Under the pieces are notes generated by a model. It saw nothing but the letters and a program-made list of their open reading frames with translations, did not search any database and was not told the origin of the DNA. The position numbers and the translations under genes are program-made. Below, one piece after another: positions 60,004 through 64,000 of a stretch of 64,000 nt of DNA (positions are counted from its first letter, which is position 1; the number at the start of each line of letters is the position of its first letter). Source of the DNA: JAHEEL01 sp942491345 (lineage in GTDB: Bacteria; Actinomycetota; Acidimicrobiia; Spongiisociales; UBA5794); the NCBI GenBank assembly GCA_942491345.1, contig CALOAN010000019.1, forward strand, positions 62,001-126,000, in the 5' to 3' direction.

Positions 60004-61208
60004 TACGGGGTCGCTTCCATTGGATGGCCGGAGCTGGTGAACGTTCGGGCCGCGGGCCACCAGGCGGCCAGCCGGAGCAGGTCGGTGGCCTCTTCTTGAA
60101 GGCTGGTACAGCGGTATGTGGTGACTTCGGTTTCGTCGTTGTCGGCGACGGGGGCGCCGGTGCGCTTGGCCTCAGCAGCTCGCGCCAGGCTCAAAGCGCG
60201 CAGTGCTTCAGGGTGTCGGCGTGGGGGAACTGCGTGTTGTTGCAGGAACTGCGTGGCGTCGTCGGTGTCGATCGGCCGTTCCCATGGGCGCAGCTGCAGC
60301 ATGGCGTCGCGCAGTTGCACGACGCTCTGATGGACGTCCAGGGGCTTTTTGCGCCGGTAGGACGATGGTTCATACAGCTGGAATGCGATCCCGGGGACGA
60401 TGCGTGTCATGTCGGTCAGCATGGGTTGCAGCTGGCGCCAGGTGCGGCTCATGGAGTCCAGCCCTGATCGCATGTGCACGGCCATCAGGCAGGGGACCGC
60501 GGCCAGGCCATTGGCGAAAACCGAGATGATGAAGAAAATGACGGAGTGCACTGCTAAGCGGTAGTCGACGCTGTGCAGCCAACCCAGTTCCTCCAGCAGC
60601 GCCAGCACCGCAGCGCCAGGGTTGGACACCGCGATGAGCAGCCCGATCACGATGCCACCGATGGGCACGAGGCGTTCTTTGAAATCGGCGTCGCGGCGGA
60701 TGGTTTCCTTGACGCACATCCACATGAGCGGCGCGGTCAGCGCCACGATAGGAATTTCGTAGAACGCCCAGGCGATGACGGCCAGCCATCCGCCGTGCAC
60801 CTCGAGGTGCTCACCGGCGTTGCGTGCCGGTGTCGCGGCGACCAGGAACACCACGCAGCAGAACACCGCGACGATCCGTTGGCGGCGGTGGCGGCGGATC
60901 GCTTCGTCTTTGGACAGGTCGCCGCGCCACACGGTGGTGAAACCGAGAAACTCAGCGCCCACGAAAATCATGAGGGCCAGCGAAACCTGCTGCATGGTGG
61001 TCAGATCCCAGCCCAGGGCCTGATTGAGATAAGTCTCAATGGTGCGGTCACGCAACAGATTTGAGGCCAGCGCGAACCCGAGCGTATAGTTCAGGTACTT
61101 GTCGTACTGCGTCGTGTTGGTGCTGTAAAACGCGAACCGGGCGATGGTCACCGCTGTCATGAAGAACAGCAGCGGCCACGCCACCGTATCGGGGAGCCCC
61201 GTGATCAT
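60003..61208 (-). CDS. MAB_1171c-like (DUF6545) membrane protein
   Basis: 401 aa. About seven membrane helices in the first 250 residues (WPLLFFMTAVTIARFAFYS; QQVSLALMIFVGAEFLGFTT; VAVFCCVVFLVAATP; LAVIAWAFYEIPIVALTAPL; IGGIVIGLLIAVSNPGAAVL; IFFIISVFANGLAAVP), then a cytoplasmic tail (about 150 residues) with TWRQLQPMLTDMTRIVPGIA and a D-V-x-x-x-V-V-Q-L-R-D motif. This matches the MAB_1171c family, usually annotated as putative transporter and usually next to XRE and ImmA genes. Overlaps both neighbours by 1-4 bases. Confidence 0.75.
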   Translation of the reverse strand: MITGLPDTVAWPLLFFMTAVTIARFAFYSTNTTQYDKYLNYTLGFALASNLLRDRTIETYLNQALGWDLTTMQQVSLALMIFVGAEFLGFTTVWRGDLSKDEAIRRHRRQRIVAVFCCVVFLVAATPARNAGEHLEVHGGWLAVIAWAFYEIPIVALTAPLMWMCVKETIRRDADFKERLVPIGGIVIGLLIAVSNPGAAVLALLEELGWLHSVDYRLAVHSVIFFIISVFANGLAAVPCLMAVHMRSGLDSMSRTWRQLQPMLTDMTRIVPGIAFQLYEPSSYRRKKPLDVHQSVVQLRDAMLQLRPWERPIDTDDATQFLQQHAVPPRRHPEALRALSLARAAEAKRTGAPVADNDETEVTTYRCTSLQEEATDLLRLAAWWPAARTFTSSGHPMEATP

Positions 61209-61705
61209 CTGCGCTGGAAAAACACACGACGAATGATCGAACGCTCATGCGCCTGTTCCTCGGTGGCGATCATCAACAGCGAGGCGAACGTCTCGGCCTC
61301 GCGTTCCTGGTCGTCGCCATAGTCTTTACGGCCCAGCACAGCGTGCACTGTTTCGGGATCAATGTAAGGGAGAAGATGGCGCCACGCCGATTCGATAGTC
61401 TCGTCGCGGTTTTCGCGCGGGCTGCCGCTGCGGTGTCCTAGGAGCATGTGCCCGATTTCGTGGCACACGATCTGATCAATGTGGTAGTCCGAGGTGCCTC
61501 GTTCGTGCACGATCACATCTTCGTCATCGCGGGCCACCCACAGACCGCACGGGCTGTCGGCTAGGAACGCGGTATCGACGGGAACCAGCCTGATCGGCCG
61601 ACCGCGCATGTCGGCAACCTCCTGCACAAAAGCATCCCGGTCCCATGGAGAGGGGATCGGGAGCGTTCGCGCTAGGTCAAGCATGTCTTGGTTGGACAGT
61701 GTCAT
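61205..61705 (-). CDS. ImmA/IrrE-family metallopeptidase
   Basis: 166 aa from ATG 61705 (GGGGGG upstream). QIVCHEIGHMLLGHRSG near residue 82 carries the HExxH zinc motif and H-x-x-x-x-H; DDQEREAETFASLLMI is the helix with the third-ligand Glu, typical for the family. Such proteases cleave a cognate XRE repressor to induce a mobile element or stress genes. The XRE gene is immediately upstream. The GTG/ATG overlaps show one operon. Confidence 0.88.
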   Translation of the reverse strand: MTLSNQDMLDLARTLPIPSPWDRDAFVQEVADMRGRPIRLVPVDTAFLADSPCGLWVARDDEDVIVHERGTSDYHIDQIVCHEIGHMLLGHRSGSPRENRDETIESAWRHLLPYIDPETVHAVLGRKDYGDDQEREAETFASLLMIATEEQAHERSIIRRVFFQRR

Positions 61706-61734
61706 TAAGAACCCCCCGCTACAGGTCCGCCTGG

Positions 61735-62175
61735 TCAGGACTCGTCATCGGCATGATCGACAGGGGGCAGTTGCTCGACGCGTCGTGCCTGGTCAACCAT
61801 TATTCGAATACTCTCAAGCGACTGTGGTGTCAGTCCAGACGCACGTGCGGCGATGTCACGCACTCCGGCATCTCGGAGAGTCTGTAGCAAACGCAGCTGG
61901 GCGTCAATGTTGGGGTCCGTACCATCGTCAATCAGGTAGGACGCAGGAACGCCGAAGTATGTAGCAATCGCACGAAGGTGAGCGATCGTGGGATTGGTTT
62001 TCATCCCTGACCTAAGCTGCCACAGGTAGGCGGAGCTGATCGATACGCCGGTCTTCGCGGTGATGGCCTCAGCTGCGGCAGCATTAGAGAGCGGCGATTC
62101 GGTCGGTTTCCGCATGATCTCGAACAGCCGATTGATCTTCGCTGCCAGTTCGGAGTCTTCTGCTTGGTCAGCCAC
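61735..62175 (-). CDS. XRE-family repressor
   Basis: 146 aa from GTG 62175 (GGAG upstream). HTH: AEAITAKTGVSISSAYLWQL then NPTIAHLRAIATYFGVPASY. The C-terminal 60 residues are helical (RLLQTLRDAGVRDIAARASG). Likely repressor of the operon and substrate of the ImmA protease. The upstream 62176-62441 contains its promoter but no other gene; a TAAATA hexamer about 25 bp before the start is a -10 candidate. Confidence 0.85.
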   Translation of the reverse strand: MADQAEDSELAAKINRLFEIMRKPTESPLSNAAAAEAITAKTGVSISSAYLWQLRSGMKTNPTIAHLRAIATYFGVPASYLIDDGTDPNIDAQLRLLQTLRDAGVRDIAARASGLTPQSLESIRIMVDQARRVEQLPPVDHADDES

Positions 62176-62441
62176 GATTCACTCCATTGCGTATTTATGA
62201 GTTCTCGGTTAACGGTGCGTCTGTGTGCTCACGTTACTGCAGCGGTGGCTTGATTGGTACTTTCAGGTCCGCATCGGTGTTTTTATCCCGAGCCAGCGCT
62301 CACCTGTGCATCGCAAGAAAACACGATTGAAATGCGAAGATGCGCCCTTGGCAGTCCGCGGGCACTGGAATTCAGATGGGCGGCATGTTTGGCCGTCCGC
62401 GCGGCCCGCGGGGCCGTTCCCGTCCGAGGGAGACGTCTGGG

Positions 62442-62514
62442 GCGATGCGTGGGATTCGAACCCGACTACCTCCTGGACCACAACCAGGTGCTCTGCCGAT
62501 TGAGCTACCACCGC
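62442..62514 (-). tRNA. tRNA-His(GTG)
   Basis: 73 nt (a G at position -1 is available at 62515). Anticodon arm CCTGG-TTGTGGT-CCAGG gives GTG; D-arm GCTC/GAGC is good. The T-stem has two mismatches (TCGGG/CCCAC) and the acceptor one, so it is decaying or relies on relaxed pairing. Confidence 0.82.
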
Positions 62515-62652
62515 CATGACAGGCCGACATACAGATCAGTCCGGCCGACGTCGCCGAACCGCCTGTCCACGGCCACAGAGGCGGAGCCACCCGCACCTGG
62601 CATCTCAACCGGGTAGGCAGTTCCAGCGCGGTGTTCAACCGTGTCGGTGCGC

Positions 62653-62739
62653 GGAGGGCGGGAGGATCGAACTCCCAAGAGCTTGCGCTTCGGCTGTTTT
62701 CAAGACAGTTCCCGTCGCCATCCGTCGGGTTGGCCCTCC
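62653..62739 (-). tRNA. tRNA-Ser(TGA)
   Basis: 87 nt class II. Acceptor GGAGGGC/GCCCTCC, anticodon loop CTTGAAA (TGA), long variable arm with CGAAGCGCAAGCTCTT, T-arm GGGAG-TTCGATC-CTCCC. Reads TCA and other TCN codons. Confidence 0.92.
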
Positions 62740-62774
62740 CAGGGTGCGCCGGCCTGCTTTGGTCGGCGCGTCGT

Positions 62775-62846
62775 TGCTCCGGCGGGACTTGAACCCGCGA
62801 CCACCGCATTATGAGTGCGGAGCTCTGCCAGCTGAGCTACGGAGCG
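62775..62846 (-). tRNA. tRNA-Met(CAT), elongator type
   Basis: 72 nt. Anticodon arm CCGCA-CTCATAA-TGCGG gives CAT without the three GC pairs of initiators. Acceptor is CGCTCCG against CGGAGCA with a C-A first pair; T-arm GCGGG-TTCAAGT-CCCGC perfect. If C34 is lysidinylated it could instead be Ile(CAT). Confidence 0.88.
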
Positions 62847-62942
62847 TCAGGCACGGCGATGCTCCGTGCTGCTCGGCCTTGAACTCGATGGTTTTCGAGT
62901 CTCACCGGGTTTGCCGCGCCTGCCTCCTTCCCTCCCCATGGA

Positions 62943-62969
62943 GATCGGACGAGGGAATCGAACCCCGGA
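62943..62969 (-). other. tRNA 3'-end fragment (T-arm only)
   Basis: Read leftward, CGGGG-TTCGATT-CCCTC followed by GTCCGATC resembles a T-arm and acceptor 3' strand, but no matching D- or anticodon arm precedes it; the initiator tRNA gene stands there instead. Probably the remains of a deleted tRNA. Confidence 0.4.
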
Positions 62970-62984
62970 CAGCGCGAACGTCGT

Positions 62985-63057
62985 TGCGGAGGCGGGATTC
63001 GAACCCGCGACCTCCGGGTTATGAGCCCGGCGGGCTACCTACCTGCCCTACTCCGCG
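62985..63057 (-). tRNA. initiator tRNA-fMet(CAT)
   Basis: 73 nt. Anticodon stem CCGGG-CTCATAA-CCCGG has the three consecutive G-C pairs of initiators, and the acceptor CGCGGAG/CTCCGCA has the unpaired C1-A72. T-arm GCGGG-TTCGAAT-CCCGC perfect. An additional initiator on an accessory element is noteworthy. Confidence 0.93.
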
Positions 63058-63140
63058 CTGGCTGATACGGGCGGCGACACTGGTCTCGGGGCGCTCGCAC
63101 CGACACCCGCCGCGGTAAATCGCGTTCGACCATGAAGCGT

Positions 63141-63211
63141 GGTCCCGGCTGGGTCCGAACGAGCGACCTTTCCATGCCGTGGAAGCGCGTTGCCAACTGC
63201 GCCGACGGCCC
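63141..63211 (-). tRNA. degenerate tRNA-like gene, possibly Ala(GGC)
   Basis: Leftward GGGCCGT...GCGC-AGTTGGCA-ACGC, then CTTCC-ACGGCAT-GGAAA and a T-loop TTCGGAC. The overall tRNA order is there and the loop would give GGC, but U33 is replaced by C, the T-stem has a mismatch and the acceptor only pairs partly. Probably a pseudo-tRNA. Confidence 0.45.
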
Positions 63212-63222
63212 GCGGCTTCTCT

Positions 63223-63837
63223 CTAGTGCGAAGCTTCGGCGAGGCGAGGCTCCGGAATGCCCAACAGGGTCCGCAGGGCTTCAGCGTTTCCGTGAGCGTC
63301 ATCGAGCGGATGGTGGGTGTGCCGGGTACGCCGCATCCCCTTCCACGATGATTGATCGTTCCACTTGCCGCGGGAGCCGGCGTAGAAGTCACCGATGCGC
63401 CGCGACGAGTGACCGAACAGCACTCGCCGGAGCTGTTCATCGGTGAAGCAGTTCAGCCACATCGCATCGAAGCCGTTGTTGTCGCTGACCAATGTGCACC
63501 GTGCGAGACCGAAGCCGTCGAGCCAGCGGTGCAGCGCCCGGGCCACTCCGCTGGCCTCGCGGGCGTGAGTGGCATCTGCGGTGTCGTGGCCGTCGGTGAT
63601 CCAATAGGCGTCAACGATCGGTCGTCCCGCGGCGTCGAGTTCCACGACCGGCAGGGCCGGGGTGTCAGGGTGCGGATGAGCGCGGTACACGTGCCCATAG
63701 AACGACGCCCCAGTGACGACGTGGACCACGGCGAACTCGGTCATCAGACCTGACATCGGAGTCTTGTCAGTCGCTTCGACGTCCACGATGAACAGGTCTC
63801 CGACGCCGGCCGGCAGCAGGTGAGGATTACGCGTCAT
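63223..63837 (-). CDS. DEDD-family 3'-5' exonuclease
   Basis: 204 aa from ATG 63837 (GAGGGGA upstream). LFIVDVEATD (Asp 19, Glu 21), LVSDNNGFDAMWL (second Asp) and HHPLDDAHGNAEALR (His and last Asp of DEDDh) are the four motifs of RNase T/oligoribonuclease-like enzymes. Close to mycobacterial DUF5051-type 3'-5' exoribonucleases in length. Position between tRNA genes suggests RNA processing or turnover, perhaps trimming tRNA 3' ends since CCA is not encoded in these genes. Confidence 0.8.
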   Translation of the reverse strand: MTRNPHLLPAGVGDLFIVDVEATDKTPMSGLMTEFAVVHVVTGASFYGHVYRAHPHPDTPALPVVELDAAGRPIVDAYWITDGHDTADATHAREASGVARALHRWLDGFGLARCTLVSDNNGFDAMWLNCFTDEQLRRVLFGHSSRRIGDFYAGSRGKWNDQSSWKGMRRTRHTHHPLDDAHGNAEALRTLLGIPEPRLAEASH

Positions 63838-63869
63838 GGTTATTCCCCTCGTCATGCTCGAAAACCTGT

Positions 63870-63941
63870 GCCCCTAGACGGATTCGAACCGCCGACCGTC
63901 GCGTTAGGACCGCGCCGCTCTATCCGCTGAGCTACAGGGGC
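63870..63941 (-). tRNA. tRNA-Arg(CCT)
   Basis: 72 nt. Acceptor GCCCCTG against TAGGGGC (one G-T pair), anticodon loop GTCCTAA gives CCT, D-arm GCTC/GAGC, T-arm GGCGG-TTCGAAT-CCGTC. Reads AGG. The array probably continues beyond the window. Confidence 0.9.
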
Positions 63942-64000
63942 ATATTTACGAGATCCCGTGCAGGTCACCTCTCGTCCGAGGATAGGTGCGGCGTCGTGGA

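Noticed and set aside
62860..62940. Possible further tRNA between tRNA-Met and the T-arm fragment
   Set aside because: No cloverleaf could be drawn; only isolated stem-like words are present.

Overview
The window reads as an accessory region (plasmid, integrative element or large genomic island) of a high-GC actinobacterium, most probably a member of the Mycobacteriaceae. Evidence: an LpqH-type lipoprotein, an EspC-like type VII secretion substrate next to an exported toxin, a DUF2637 (Spd-like) membrane protein typical of actinobacterial plasmids, a divergent type II topoisomerase pair like the extra one known in Mycobacterium, frequent GTG starts, and a tRNA array of the kind found on mycobacterial phages and plasmids. 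No complete replication or partition gene is visible, so plasmid versus island is left open.

Layout. 1-7.9 kb: small, often translationally coupled orphan genes with an LpqH-like lipoprotein, a Nudix hydrolase, a HutC-type GntR regulator with matching operators, and a decayed YdcF/DUF218 gene. 7.8-13.2 kb: leftward operon of a divergent GyrA/GyrB-like topoisomerase preceded by a DUF2637 protein. 13.4-14.4 kb: a regulatory or repeat region with nine exact 12-bp units and a cluster of TGCGTCA words. 14.4-15.7 kb: WGR-PARP enzyme. 15.8-19.7 kb: many small unknown genes, two of them broken. 19.7-23.5 kb: type VII secretion module with a likely nuclease toxin (Tox-REase-5 type) and one or two immunity proteins. 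23.7-27.6 kb: XRE regulator, zinc-ribbon protein, PIN/HTH toxin-antitoxin pair.

27.6-51.8 kb is the most striking part. A single-polypeptide type ISP-like restriction-modification gene (nuclease, helicase, methyltransferase; about 1648 codons when rejoined) is cut exactly at the codons for its methyltransferase NPPY motif by a 19.2-kb Tn554-like element. The element has a 6-bp GGGCGG core at both junctions, imperfect terminal inverted repeats starting TTCCGTA, and a four-gene recombinase operon at its right end (three tyrosine-recombinase-type proteins plus a small DUF6262/TnpC-like protein). Its cargo is a complete type I restriction system (hsdM-hsdS-hsdR), a YgjP-like metalloprotease, a TrlF-like PHP/AAA ATPase, a DUF6933 protein and an IS256-family insertion. 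Precise excision would restore the target frame.

52-57.4 kb: a GNAT acetyltransferase, a second recombinase pair (one with catalytic residues, one apparently without), a frameshifted gene and small genes ending in a DUF4031 protein. 57.5-64 kb: a leftward tRNA array (Ser, Pro, Thr, Cys, His, Ser, Met, initiator Met, an Ala-like degenerate gene, Arg) interleaved with small genes, a DEDD exonuclease and an operon of XRE regulator, ImmA/IrrE protease, MAB_1171c-like membrane protein and a CYP102-like cytochrome P450.

All assignments come from reading translated motifs and DNA by eye; no database search was run.
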